From Uloborus plumipes (Eukaryota > Arthropoda > Arachnida > Araneae > Uloboridae): DNA of 64,000 nt. Position 1 is the stretch's first letter. Every line of letters begins with the position of its first letter. The notes under the pieces are model-generated. The model was given only the letters and a program-made list of their open reading frames with translations. It was not told where the DNA came from and searched no databases. The position numbers and the translations under genes were made by a program. Below are positions 1 through 11,823 of the stretch, piece after piece. The stretch is from assembly GCA_038373865.1 (NCBI GenBank), contig JAXGGA010003401.1:1-64000 (forward strand). The letters run 5' to 3'.

Positions 1-1730
1 TTAAGGGCCTTAAAGTTATTTCATATTGCAAATAATTGCACAACTTTTTCATTTTCTAGTAAATTTTAATTACTTCTTAGTAAGTCGTTAGTTTTTAATT
101 CCCTTTGGTATACAATAATTAGTATTCATCAACCTTGAAACTACCTATTATGAATACTTTACCCTTGACAGATTAATTATAATTTGAACTTATTTCCTTC
201 AAGATTCCTCTTCGATAAAGATACTCATAAAAAGGACGTAAAGACGCAAAAACTGCTGTAAAACTATAAGTAGTTGTCGATGTGATTGAGTAATTAAACA
301 TAGTTAAAAATAATATTCTAAATACGCCAGACAAAACTTAAGATTATGATTTGACGTACACATGTATATAAATAAATAAAGGTTGGGGAGGTATAGCATG
401 GAATTCAATGAAACCACGGCTTGAAATATTTATTTTTATTTAGAACGATTTAAATTTCGTACATCTTCTTTCAAACTTTTCATCATTGTATATACATGAC
501 AATATTTTTCTACTTATTATTATGCATAAATCATACAAAGTCCTAAAATTTCGTGCAAACTTTATACGAAGTTGTTACGGACAATATATTTTCAGTATTT
601 TGAAACCTAACTTTCACTATAAATACACTGAATGTGTAAAAATAAAATCTGTCGCAAAACGAACCTCTGCAAACTTATATAAACACGATGAATTGAGTTA
701 CAAAATTTGATTTTTTTTTCCTCCTCATCAATTTCACACATGCATTCCCTTCAAAACTGATTGGTAGTTCCGTTTTTTAAATAACATTCGAAACATTTTA
801 TTGTAAACAATTAAAGAAATACTAATAATATGGATATTTATACACACATAAAAAACGTAGATATAGTTCAAACGTATGTATACATTACAGAACGGCCTTC
901 TTCATGGTCAAAAGTTTAAAAAATATAATTTCTTAAATAACATTTTGCAGTATTCCTAAATATTCTCAGGCACATGTCCAGTTTTCCAAGCGTAAATGAT
1001 CTCCTGGTAATGTATGTAATTTACTGCGTAGTGGCAGAATTTAAATGTTTGAGACTTCAAGGCTGAAATAAAAGAGCTGAAATAGAAGAAAGCGTTAGGT
1101 TAAAGATACTGTAATAGGGTTAATTAACTCATTTTCTACACTTCCTTGAAGCTGAAGTTTCAAGTCTTTTAGTATAATTAAATTCAAGTAAGTGTACGAA
1201 AATGTTTAATAAATGTTTAGATGAACACTAAGGAGCTGTTAAAGCCTTGTAAATGAAAGGTAAAATGAAGCTACACACGTTGCTCATTGTTTAAAAGTAC
1301 TCTTAAAATCCTTTCATATTAATCACATTTCTCTATTTTTGAAAGGAAATTTACAACGAAGAAAAGGATATGCCTTCCGTTGCCTTCCGTTTTCTTCACA
1401 CTTTAATACATCCCTTATTAGATACAAGCACAGCTGTTAAGGTCCTGTTTCTTCTTAAAAACTGTTCATCCAGAACCTGGTTTGCAGAAAATATTTCGCT
1501 ATTGAAACGAAGGAGATTTAAAAGGATCAAAAATAAATAAATAAATGAAGAATTGCAAAGTGTAAGATAAGTGTATGAAATTCAATAAAAGAGGCAAACT
1601 GTCAGCAATAATGTGTGAAGCATTATTTAAATTAATTAAAACATAAAATACAGGAGAAACAAAACGAATAATAAATCATACGTAACATTTCGTGTGGCAG
1701 AATTGCTATTTTTCTATCAATATCTAATAT
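1..1730. other. AT-rich stretch without a recognised gene
   Basis: No exon-like or transposon-like protein is visible in any frame; the reading frames are short and low in complexity. The only local structure I see is a tandem 10-mer (TGCCTTCCGT twice, 1371-1390). Confidence 0.6.
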
Positions 1731-1852
1731 TACCGTATTTTTCGCCGTATAAGACGCACTTTTTCTCCCCAAAATCGGGTGGGGGGGGGGGAATTCCCCC
1801 CACTCCGATTTTGAAGAGAAAAAGTGCGTCTTATACGGCGAAAGATACGGTA
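1731..1852. mobile_element. Palindromic MITE, TA target site
   Basis: A 122-bp near-perfect palindrome. Both ends read TACCGTAT inward and share CGCCGTATAAGACGCACTTT; the arms are about 40 bp. The centre is a G run followed by a short C run. The outermost TA on each side can be read as a TA target duplication, which fits a Tc1/mariner-type MITE, but the superfamily is inferred. It has no coding capacity. The short reading frame that crosses it is an artefact. Confidence 0.8.
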
Positions 1853-3293
1853 CTATCTTTTATGTTAATCAATTTATTGTATTTTTTATTGCTGCATAAA
1901 ACAGCCCCGTAGACTTCTAATTGTTAGAGTCTTATTTCGTAGCATGAATTTATGGAAAACAAGGACTCTAAATCTATAATATACCTACAATTGACCTTTA
2001 AAGATTTCTCGACACAATATTTATAAGATAGATTGTGGGAAGACGCCGTATTGGGGAAGATGCCATATCAGGTATTGCACTCATAAGTATCAACAAAAAC
2101 AGCTAGCCACTCAGTTAGAAGAAAGGAGCATGTACATTTAGAGTGTACATAAATTGGTTTTGATTCACTGCAGGTTTAAGGGGTGTTTTTTTTATTGTTT
2201 TGCCATTTTATCTTTCTGTTGAGTACTCGAAATAGTGTTAAATGCCTTTAGCTAAGACGCCATATTTTCGTTTGGGGAAGATGCGGTAGCTTTTCGACAC
2301 GCCCCACTATGTTTCGATTAGTGTAAGCTAGGTGGACAAAAGTAAATTCTAAAATTCGACATTGGGATAATGTCTACAATATACCAAAACATGATACTTC
2401 ATTATTTGTTTATGTTCAACTCACTTCCGCTTGGTGAGTATTAAGTGTTGAAGTTACGTATCTCTTTGTTTTAGAATAAATAAGTTGAGTTTCAGACATA
2501 ATTTTAAGCACATAAAATTAAAGCTTTCCGATTTTTTTATGATTTAATTGTGCAAGATGGGTGTTATTAAAACTGGTAAGTGCAAGTTTTGCCTAATTAA
2601 ATTAGTGTATATGATAACTAAGTAATATTAAAAAAAAACATTTTAAGATGAACAAAATATTTTTACTTGTTTCGAAACTTTCACGTGAGAGTAAACACTT
2701 GTCCCCGTTTATCCCCGGGCTAAATTTTCTGTATATAATAGCTGCACCTTTCCCATAATTAATAAGACGTATTATAGTCAGCACACTCGAGTACAACATT
2801 TTTTTTTCTAGAGTGCTTTCTTTCGAGGAGGGATTTCTTTGAAGAATGGTTGAAGCCCCCAAAAAGAGAAAAAAACTATATTCTCTTCGAAATCCTTTCT
2901 TCCAAATTTAATTTTGAAAACCTTACATAGGACTCTGAAAAGAAAATCAGAAAAAAGTTAGCTAACTATGCCTAAAAAAATCTGAAAAATGGGTCTCTGC
3001 GAGAAAATCAAAATAGCGTTTTTTGGCAACTAATGCAAACTGGCTGGACAAAGACATAAAATTCGAAGTTGAATGCTGTGCCGCAACTTTCCACATCATT
3101 TCAAGGTTCTACTACTGTAGGAAGAACACGGAACAAATTTGAACACTGATCCATAAATATGTAAAAATGATGAAAAATAATTTTGTCCAGCTAGCTAACA
3201 TTAATAGAAACACTGTGCGCCCTAGAGAAAACAATGATCCTACTCGAAACATAGACCTTCATTAGGATAACGCCACTAGTAGTTGATATTGCA
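1853..3293. other. No gene; possible decayed repeat at about 2034-2320
   Basis: No protein is recognised. Two related GC-richer phrases stand out of the AT-rich background: GGGAAGACGCCGTATTGGGG near 2038 and TTTGGGGAAGATGCGGTAG near 2272. They look like degenerate ends or subrepeats of one old element, but I cannot define clean termini or a target duplication. Confidence 0.35.
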
Positions 3294-3521
3294 CACTGCA
3301 AAAAATGAACTGTTGTTTTTACAGTATAATACTGGCAGTCGAGGTTCAAATTTAAAACTGAAAAATGCGCAGTAATTAACTGTAAAACTAGCAATTTTAC
3401 AGTTTCTTACTGTAAATTTGCAATTTTACAGTTTATTGCTGTAAAATTAGCAATTTTTACAGTTTATTACCATAAAATTAGCGTTATTATACTGTAAGAA
3501 CAACTTTCATTTTTTACAGAG
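3294..3521. mobile_element. CACTG-ended repeat family, copy A
   Basis: A non-autonomous element built from short direct and inverted units around TTTTACAGT and ACTGTAAAA. The left end is CACTGCAAAAAATGAACTG; the right end is its inverse with slight decay. The flanks are CA (3292-3293) and CA (3522-3523), so a 2-bp target duplication is likely. Five more copies or fragments lie in this window. CACTG termini and subterminal repeats recall the CACTA/EnSpm group. No transposase is present, so this is inference. The minus-strand reading frame over the left end is repeat sequence, not a gene. Confidence 0.8.
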
Positions 3522-3815
3522 CACAAGCAGTCCTTACTAATAAAAGAAAAGAATTAACAAGTGAAACATAGACGCCAAAAGATTAACTAAGAATGAGCTG
3601 AAAGGAAGGCGTTGCAAATTTTAACACAATTTTATAATTTGTGTACAAGTTTATAATTTTTCTTGTTAATTTATTTTTTCTTTATAAGGCCCAAATAATA
3701 GTGTAGTCTCAACTGAGGGTGGTTTTACCTTCAATACCGGTCATCATTGCCCGTTATCATAGATCTGTTTGAATGAAAATTTTTAAATGATGCTGATGCA
3801 GTATTCATGCAGATA

Positions 3816-5387
3816 CAGGTAGTTATCAAAATAATGGAAACACGTGAGATTCATTCGAAAAATCTACCGTTCATAGCAAAATAAGCGATCAATTGTTCTT
3901 TAACTTTAGTCGTACAAAGTGTAGACTTCACGGAACATTTCCACATTTAAATTAAATCACCCATGCATTTGGGGGACGACAAGAAGGGGGGTCGGAAGAA
4001 AAACCGCTTTTTGACTATAACTCTTCGAAAATAGCTCGGAATAAGCTATAAATTCCAGTAATTCATTATCATACTACGTATAATTATTGTAAAAAATTTT
4101 GTGAACGTACTACTCATACTTCCGAAGATATCAAAAAATTTTTTAAACAACGGCAATTTTATTTGAAGGGTTTTTGCTCATAACACGCAGAGTTTTTGAT
4201 CAAACATTATCAAAACTTCAGGAAAGATGACAAAAAATACAAGAAAAAGAACATACTAAAACGGTAAATAAAGATATTAAAAATCCGATGAGATATGCAC
4301 GTTAAAAGGAAATACTTTTTCACGGCGCATGCGCGAACGACAGAAATTTATAACTACAAAAATATTGTAGCCTGGATTATACTGCATCTTATAAAAAAAG
4401 TTTCAGTTGAATATCGTAAAAATTGAAAAATATATCAGCGATCTAGTGAGCTGTAATTCATTCATTCGCAGACAATACATAAATTGCGAGGGGTTGTCCA
4501 CAAATAGTGTGGTGACAATCGAGCATTTTTTTCAATGTTAAATTGCATACAGTTTGAAAATTTATATTCGGCATATAAGTCACATTTTGCCTATTCGACC
4601 AAAAAAGACTTTATACGTAGGTGGCCAAAAGTATCCGGATACCCCCTGAAACGTTGGTTTTGAACGATGACGCAATAACCTTTATTTTGAAAATAGCTGT
4701 TTGTGGACAGTCCATCACTATTTATGTATTGTCTGCGAATGAATGAAATACAGCTCACTAGATCGCTGATATCTTTTTCAATTTTCATGATATTCAACTG
4801 GAACTTTTTTTTATAAGATGCAGTCTAAATCAGGGTATAATATATTTGTTGTTATAAATTTCTGTCGTTTGCGCATGCGCAGGGAAAAATTATTTCCTTT
4901 TAACGTTCATATCTCATCGGATTTTTAATATTTTTATTTACCGTTTTAGTATGTTTTTTCTCTTGTATTTTGTCATCTTTCCTGAAGTTTTTATGAGGTT
5001 TGATCAAAAACTCTGCGTGTTATAAGCAAAAACCCTTCAAATAAAATTGCCGTTTTTTAAAAAAATGTTTCATATCTTCGGAAGTATAAGTGGTACGTTC
5101 ATAAAAATGTGTACAGTATTTATACATAGTATGCTAATTAATTACTGAAATTTATAGTTTATTCCGAGCTATTTTCGAAGAGTTATGGTCAAAAAGCGGT
5201 TTTTCTTCTGACCTCCCTTCTTGTCGTCCCCCTAATGCATGGGTGATTTAATTTCAGTATGGAAATGTCCGGTGAAGTCTATATTTTGTATGACTAAAGT
5301 TAAAGAACAATTGATCGCTTATTTTGCGATGAACGGTAGATTTTTCTCATGAATCTCAAGTGTTTCCATTATTTCGATAAGAACCTG
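3816..5387. mobile_element. 1.57-kb fold-back element, Tc1-like ends
   Basis: A giant inverted repeat. Left arm about 3816-4506, right arm about 4700-5387, loop about 193 bp. The arms can be followed base by base and are roughly 90 percent alike by eye. The tips read CAGGT, then TATCAAAATAATGGAAAC after a short variable stretch, each bordered by TA, which is the Tc1/mariner style of terminus and target. No transposase-like protein is seen. The loop holds one unpaired end-like motif of another Tc1/mariner family, GTGGCCAAAAGTATCCGGAT (4621-4640), so the centre may be composite. An RNA copy would fold into a hairpin of about 690 bp. Confidence 0.85.
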
Positions 5388-6129
5388 TAGTAAGTTAACA
5401 AATGGTGTGACAGCTATTAGTGTGAGTAGTAATAAGTAATGTAGTAACAAGTGTCAACTATTTCTGCAGTGCCAACTGCTGGGGACCTCGTTCCGTGACT
5501 TTGTAAAATTTATTTTGCCAAAGTATGTTTACTTTTAATACATTATTTTAAACACAAAATGCGTTCAGAACTTAAATTGCTTGTGCAATAAAGCAAAGAA
5601 AAACCGATTAGGCAATTCAAAACTGAACGTAATAACTTTCAAAAGTTTCGATTAATTTTGCGTCTAAAATTTTGGGAATCGATTCGTGGGAACAGTTACA
5701 ACTCAGAAAATTACAACGCATGTTCTGACGAGTTTGGACAATAAACGTTGCGAATCTCGATCCCAGAGAGATGATTTAATATCGAAGGAGTTGGAGGATG
5801 AAATGTAATGGAGATATGCAATCCAATATTAAAGAGAAACTGCCGATTCTGAAAGAGAATTTATCTGCCTAAAACGTTGAGCGAAAATTATGTATCATCG
5901 ACCAGTTCAGATGAAGCAGTAAAATCAATGATTTGGGATATGAGTAAACTTGTAGCTCAAACTGGATATATATGAATCAAACTGCATGAGTTTTTCGCGT
6001 AAGGGCATTTTGTGCTTCAATGAATATGAATAACCTCATGTATAACGCGGCAATATTTTAAAATTGATTCATAAGGTTCTCGGCTAAAAATAGAATAAAA
6101 AAATATACATATATTGGGTCTTTTAAAAA
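5388..6129. other. No recognised gene
   Basis: AT-rich sequence just outside the fold-back element. I see no transposon ends, no conserved protein and no long repeat. Confidence 0.55.
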
Positions 6130-6410
6130 GTCTCCGTGGTTTTATGGTAAATTTTTGAAAAAAAAAAAGGAAAATACATTTTAACCTAGCACATGTCATC
6201 ATTTGTGATCTTTTGTCATTTTGTCGTTTAGCTTTATTTTTACATCGGGGAAAAACTTGGCCAAGTGATTTTCAGCAGCAGTTCGGATTCCCATTTTTTT
6301 TACCGTAAACAGAGTTTTTCAGAGACCGAAACAAATGATATTTAAATACGGTGCATGGTCTGGGGTATACATTGAATGTATCAAAACTTCATAACCAAGC
6401 TCCGTTAATT
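6130..6410 (-). pseudogene. Mariner transposase, C-terminal relic
   Basis: Read on the minus strand from about 6410 down to 6130, pieces of a mariner (MLE) transposase C-terminus appear in changing frames: a KLTELGYEVL-like segment, a decayed YSPD-like segment (YTPDHAP), then YHLFRSLKNSVYGKK, AENHLAKFFPDVK and a final KFTIKPRRLF. The order matches the end of mariner transposases, which cleave and join transposon ends with a DD34D triad. At least two frameshifts are present, and the third catalytic aspartate position, just before YHLF, is disrupted. The N-terminal two thirds are missing; sequence upstream of 6410 does not continue the homology. The terminal inverted repeat is not clearly kept. 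It is dead. Confidence 0.7.
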
Positions 6411-6610
6411 TGTGCCAAATCATCATTTTTTTTTTCTTTCTTCAAACGTTCAAATTATGCACAGTAGATTTAAACGTAAAGTCAGCCAATAAAAGTAGAA
6501 GACTTTTATCAAGTGAATTTGCATCCCAAATCTCACTTTTCTGCATTGAAAAGGGGGTTCTTCGAAACCTCAAAGCACATATCTGCAAATTTTTGAGCAG
6601 CATCAGATCA

Positions 6611-6668
6611 GTAAAATTAGCAATTCAACAGTTTACTACTGTAAAATTAGCCATTTTACAGTTTATTA
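6611..6668. repeat. CACTG-family fragment interrupted by copy B
   Basis: About 58 bp made of the same TTTTACAGTTTA / ACTGTAAAATTAGC units as the neighbouring element, ending abruptly where a complete copy starts at 6669. It is probably an older copy into which copy B inserted, or a tandem remnant. Confidence 0.6.
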
Positions 6669-7105
6669 CACTGCAAAAAATGAGCTGTTGTTTTTACAGT
6701 ACAATAGAGGCAGTAGAGGTTCCAGTTTAAAATTGTAAAATCACAGTAATAAACTAAAACTAGCTATTTTTACAGTGTACTACTGTAAAATTAGCAATTT
6801 TACCATAAATTTAGCTGTATTATACTGTAAAAACGACAGTACAATACTGGAAGCTGAGGTTCTAGTTAAAGACTGTAAAATGCACAGTAATGAACTGTGA
6901 AACTAGTTGTTTTATGTTTACTACTGTAAACTAGCAATTTTACAGTCAACTACTGTAAAATTAGCAATTTTACAGTTTATTACTGTAAAATTACTGTAAA
7001 ACTATCTGTATTATACTGTAAAAAAACATCTATTTTTTACATTATACTGTTAAAGCTCTGCTTCCAGTATTATACTGTAAAAGCAACAGTTTATTTTTTG
7101 CAATG
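6669..7105. mobile_element. CACTG-ended repeat family, copy B
   Basis: Begins CACTGCAAAAAATGAGCTG and ends with the inverse TTTTTTGCAATG. It is flanked by TA (6667-6668) and TA (7106-7107), a 2-bp duplication. A second left-end-like block inside, near 6835-6900, suggests partial internal tandem duplication. The interior is a mosaic of TTTTACAGT units. No coding sequence. Confidence 0.8.
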
Positions 7106-7795
7106 TATGTTACAGTAATAGCTAGTATATTAAGGTGATGAACTGATTATCCATACTCATTTTTATTTTGTTTTAAAAATAATCTAATGTCTACGGTTAT
7201 TCTTATAAGTTTAAGTTTTTCCTTTTCTTTTTCTTTTCCTGATAGGATTAAAAGAAACTTTATTTCCTTTAAAACTGTATGACTCATGAAGCTCTGAAAT
7301 GTATTGGAACATAAATTTTAAAAATTATTTAGTACGCAAGATACTGATCCATTCCATTAGCATATAAATTATACTTTCATAAGCATCTCGTGCTCGTCAT
7401 ATTTCGTAAATTAATAAGAAAAAATGGTCTTTAAATCATTAAATGAACCATTTACGTTGCATTTTAAACTAATTGTTCCCAGATTGTGTTGCTAAACATT
7501 TTTGCATCAGAGACTTAATTGCTATGAATCTTTAGTCATTATTTTAATGGATATTTTAAGACTAATTTTACGAAAGGAACCGTACGTTCTTCTCGTAAAC
7601 ATGAAAAGTCCACTAAAAATATAACTTTTCATGTTAGTTTCTGCTTAGAAAGCAATTCTGAAGGAAAATTATAAAATATCATGTACTTTTTCGAATTATT
7701 TCTTTCACATTAAAATAAGTAATATTTTTAACTATGCACAAACTTAAACAGGGAATAAACAGATTTAGGAATTTCCTTTGCGTAATTTAAGGTAG
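7106..7795. other. No recognised gene
   Basis: AT-rich spacer between copy B and a fold-back element. Nothing conserved seen. Confidence 0.5.
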
Positions 7796-8402
7796 TAAGG
7801 TTCTGCTTTAGAAGGCTCAAAAAATAGATTTGGGGGTATTTTTTTAGGATTAAAAAAAAAAAAAAGTCTAGTGAACTTTTTTGATTATTTTATTGCATGG
7901 CTGAATATGGGGAAAAGAAAATTTTTAGCGAAAAACATTCACATGCAAACGATTTTTATGCACATTCTTGTAACTGCTGTTTTTCAATCGGCAGGGCGGA
8001 TGGAGCTCGTAATTTTTATCTGAGACAAAAAAAAAAAATTAATTTTCGTATATTTTCCTTCCATCTGAACAAAAAATAACTAAAAAAAATGAAATTTGAG
8101 TTTTTTTCACAGGTTTGGAAAAAAAAGGTGCTTTTTGAGAAAAAAATCATTTCAACTTGCTTAACAAGTTGTGAAGAAGTTTTTTCGGGAATGCTTCTAG
8201 TTCAAATAATAGAAAAATACATGAAAATTAAAATGGTGTTTTTTTTTTTTTCGTTTTAGATGAAAATTACGAGCTCCATCTGTCCCACTGATTGAAAAAT
8301 ATCAGATTCACGAATGTGCATAAAAATCGTTTGTCATGTGAATATTTTTCTCTAAAAAAGTTTACCCTTTTTTTTTCAGCCGTCTAAAGTAGGAGCCCCT
8401 CT
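7796..8402. mobile_element. 0.6-kb fold-back element
   Basis: An inverted repeat with arms of about 300 bp. The clearest pairing is 7938-8025 against the reverse complement of 8257-8345 (shared CAAACGATTTTTATGCACAT and GATGGAGCTCGTAATTTT). The tips are less alike, AAGGTTCTGCTTTAGAAGGC against GGGGCTCCTACTTTAGACGG, so the ends are approximate. Homopolymer A/T runs in the arms differ in length. No target duplication or protein is seen, so the superfamily is unknown. Arm divergence makes it older than the palindrome at 44198-45848. Confidence 0.7.
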
Positions 8403-10539
8403 TAAGACAAAAATGTATTGTCCCAAAAAAAATTAATTGAGAAACACCGGAAACACATTTTTATCGAAGGTTTTCAAATTTTTTAAAACTTTTTAACTGC
8501 CTTTACAGACTGATAGCAAAACCTCGGTGGAATACATAGTAATCGTGGGCTGTATTAATTTCAGAATTATTTCACTCGACTCAAAACTACTTACTGGAAA
8601 ATTATTTATCTATAATTTTTTAATTCTGAAGCAAATTTTCAATTATATATAAATATCTGCTATTGTCTTTCCAATTTTTTTCTGTAACTATCGTAGTATT
8701 TGGATTCACAACGGCTCTCAAGTCGCATTCTTGTCCCTGAGGTCATTATCTTTCTGTTATACATAACTAGATCCACTTTCTAATTTTGATTAACCTTTTG
8801 TTCAAATTGTTTTATTTCAGCGTCGTTGAAAAATGAAGCTTTAATCAATTTTCCCCTCTTTTCAGATAACTCTAATCAGTTTTTCCAATTCTTGATAGAA
8901 GTATCGTTCTTTTGTAGAAATTTGTGGAAAACTGGAACGTGGTGGATTTAGCTAACGGTATTTTTTTTTTTTTTTTTTTTCAAATTCTGCCGTTGAAATA
9001 CTAAGCACAAAAATTTAACGGGAAATTTCTGACATCGAGAATTTTTTTATTTAAAAAGAAGTTTCAATTTGAAACATTTTCAAATCGGAAGAACAATAGT
9101 GCATAAAAAATAATGATTTGACTTTGTAATAAACAAAGAGATTAAAAACTGCAAAACCCGTGTTTGGGGTTACAAGGAGCTTAATTCAAAATATGTGAGC
9201 TTATGGATTGCATACGCAAAATTTGAGCTAATTAACCTTGTATTTATTACTTTTCACATTTCATTCAAAGGTATTTATTCAATTTTGAACTGAATTTTTT
9301 TTCTGCTGATGTGCAGCCAGGCCCTTATTGAACTTAAACACTAAACTTACCAGACGTAAACTCTCATAGCATTAAAATAATGACATCTTTATCATAGCTG
9401 AAACCACACACGTTTAACTTCCATTTTTCATTGAGAAACTGCAGCCAAAAGAAAAGCAGTTTGTAGAGTGCTCTATATATAAATATTTAATTACAGAAAA
9501 AAGATTTATTACATTTGTTAAAGGAACAGATAATCTTATGAATCTTCGAGCACGCTTAACCTACAGTTGGGAGTCATGTTTGTATCTCTGATCTATATTT
9601 AATGTCATTTTTCTTCCTTTGTCTCCATCACATCTTATTCGAAAGAAGCTGGTGCTGATATTATTTTCTATCATGTTATGTCATAAAATGTTTCCGATGC
9701 GATTGTTATTTTCTATTTTTTAAATATGAACTAAAGAAAAATATTCCAAAAGAAGTCTCAATAAATTAAAACGGTTATTATATTCCGTCATTTCATGCCA
9801 TAAAATGTTATTCGCTTCATTTCATCCTTTTTTCAATTTACGCTAAATGAAAACATTTCATTCGAGGCGTCAATAATCTAAACTTCTGAAATGAGTGATA
9901 TTATAACTTAAAATATACGGGAGTAGTTCATTTTGTGCTTACGAATACGTGTAAAAACTATTTATAGTGTGTAAATATTATGAAAAGGAAACCAATGTAA
10001 CGAAATTTTCCTTGAAATGTAAATCTATAAAAGCGTCATTTCACAACCTTAAGTGACAATAAATAAATATTAGCTCAAATAGTTTTCTGTTGAAGTAAGC
10101 TTGAAGTATTTTAGTCTGACGAAAAAAAAAGAGAAAGACAAACTGATTTGGTTCCATTTAGCTTAATATTGCAGATATCATATGTTTGCAAAGTAGTATT
10201 TCTCAATAAAACATAGTTTACCGTAAAAAATGAAATTAAGTTTCATGTTTTTGCTTCCTCATTGCATTCTAAAAGCTTCTTAAAAGCTTTGCTTCTTAAT
10301 TTTTCAGATAGGTACTTTTCTTAATAAAACATATTTTGCTAAAAAAGCAAAAAGCCTGCCGCTTCACTTGTGTGGTACTAAAGCATTTGCTAAGTAAATA
10401 TGTTTCGGCTTTTTTAAGAGTAGTTCTATAATTTAAATTTAAAAATGTTTTGTTCAAAGAAACAAACCTAGCAGCTTAATGTGCTTGAAATTAGTAATAA
10501 TTTATAAAATAATCTGCATTGCTTCTTTGCTCTTGTTTC
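8403..10539. other. No gene; one diverged tandem duplication
   Basis: The only structure noticed is a two-copy, diverged direct repeat of about 115 bp (about 9657-9770 and 9773-9883); both copies contain CATAAAATGTT and GTCTCAATAA/GCGTCAATAA at matching positions. There is a T22 run near 8961. Confidence 0.45.
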
Positions 10540-10940
10540 TTAACTCATTACCCGCTGGTGTTGCGTTAACGCAACGGTCATTATAAAAAATCATAAAAAA
10601 TTCGCTATTTAACTAATTTTTGCACCGATTTCAGTTTTAGGGTAAAGAATAATCATAGAAACATGTTAAGTAAAAAAATTGCTTCAAACATTTTTTTTAT
10701 GTGTAATAAAAATTGTGGTTCTAACATGTTTCCTTTTTTTTTTTTTTTTTTTGCTCAAATTTGTGATCTTTTTTTTCCATCAAAAAAGTTAGCAAAAAAA
10801 AAGTTTGGGTTAATATATGAAATACTCTTAGTCAAGGTCACTTTTATAAAAAAAATCCACTTAGAAATTGATTCTGTGGGGGAGGGAAGGAAAGCAAAAG
10901 CGGGTGTTGCGTGAGCGCATCGTCAGCGAAAAAGGGGTAG
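10540..10940. mobile_element. Possible TIR element with GTTGCG ends
   Basis: A perfect 16-bp palindrome, GTTGCGTTAACGCAAC, lies at 10560-10575 just inside TTAACTCATTACCC. Near 10900 a related block, GTTGCGTGAGCGCA followed by a GGGGTAG stretch, faces the other way. The pair could be imperfect terminal repeats of a roughly 400-bp element with a TTAA-like border. The match is only partial, so this is tentative. Confidence 0.35.
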
Positions 10941-11823
10941 TCAGACTGCCTGTCGCAACTGCTTTTCCGAAAGTCCTAGGGGTCTAGTCTCTGCACATAC
11001 GTAAATTTACGTACGTTTATCATGCCGTCAACGTACGCACGCATCGTAACGAACTCTAATAACGTATACTGATAACCCTACGTGCGGTAACTGCGTAGTC
11101 TCTGCCCAAATATTCCGAACGTACGTTAACATTCGGCGTGTTTACGAACGTACTGAAAAATATTAAGCCACGCCTTTATTGCGGTCCAAATCAGCCAATC
11201 GAAAATTAGCGTTACAATCGGCGCGTATCGTAATCGTTGACTTGGCAATGCTCGGCAGACAACGCTTTTACTTTTGTTTTCCATTGTTTGCATACACACA
11301 GACCTTTTCTATTACTTATGAGAAAAGACATTGGGTGTCACTAAAAAATCATTGACAAATATTGGAATTTAGATAAATAACAGCGGGAGTGTATTTTGAA
11401 TAGTCAAAACAATTGATTTACTGATTTATAAATTATTGTTGTTAACATATATACAGATTAAAGCGTATTGACTTTATGGCATATTATAGAATATTGCATC
11501 TGTCACAATTTAAAGCATGATGGTCATTTGACAACAGCCGAATTGAGTTTTTTTAATCGGGTCTTCTTATTTTCAAAGGCAACAAAATTATGTAAAAACA
11601 GGAAGATATTGCAGCTTCACAAAAAAAAAAAAAAGTAATACTGTTCCTGAATTTGCCGACTTGTCATTTCGAGCTTGCCGAATGAAGAAAACTCTCATGA
11701 CCTCCCTTCGGGGCTCCTGAATATGTATAACACTATAATATTTTTCAGAATCTAATTTAAAATATTTTTGTGCTGGATATGGAATTAAAAACAAGTACTA
11801 CAGGCCCTAATTAACACAATTGC

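Noticed and set aside
11588..11794. Minus-strand segment EPRREVMRVFFIRQARND as a transposase exon
   Set aside because: It follows a plausible splice acceptor inside the Harbinger-like element, but I do not recognise the sequence and the frame soon runs through an A/T homopolymer.
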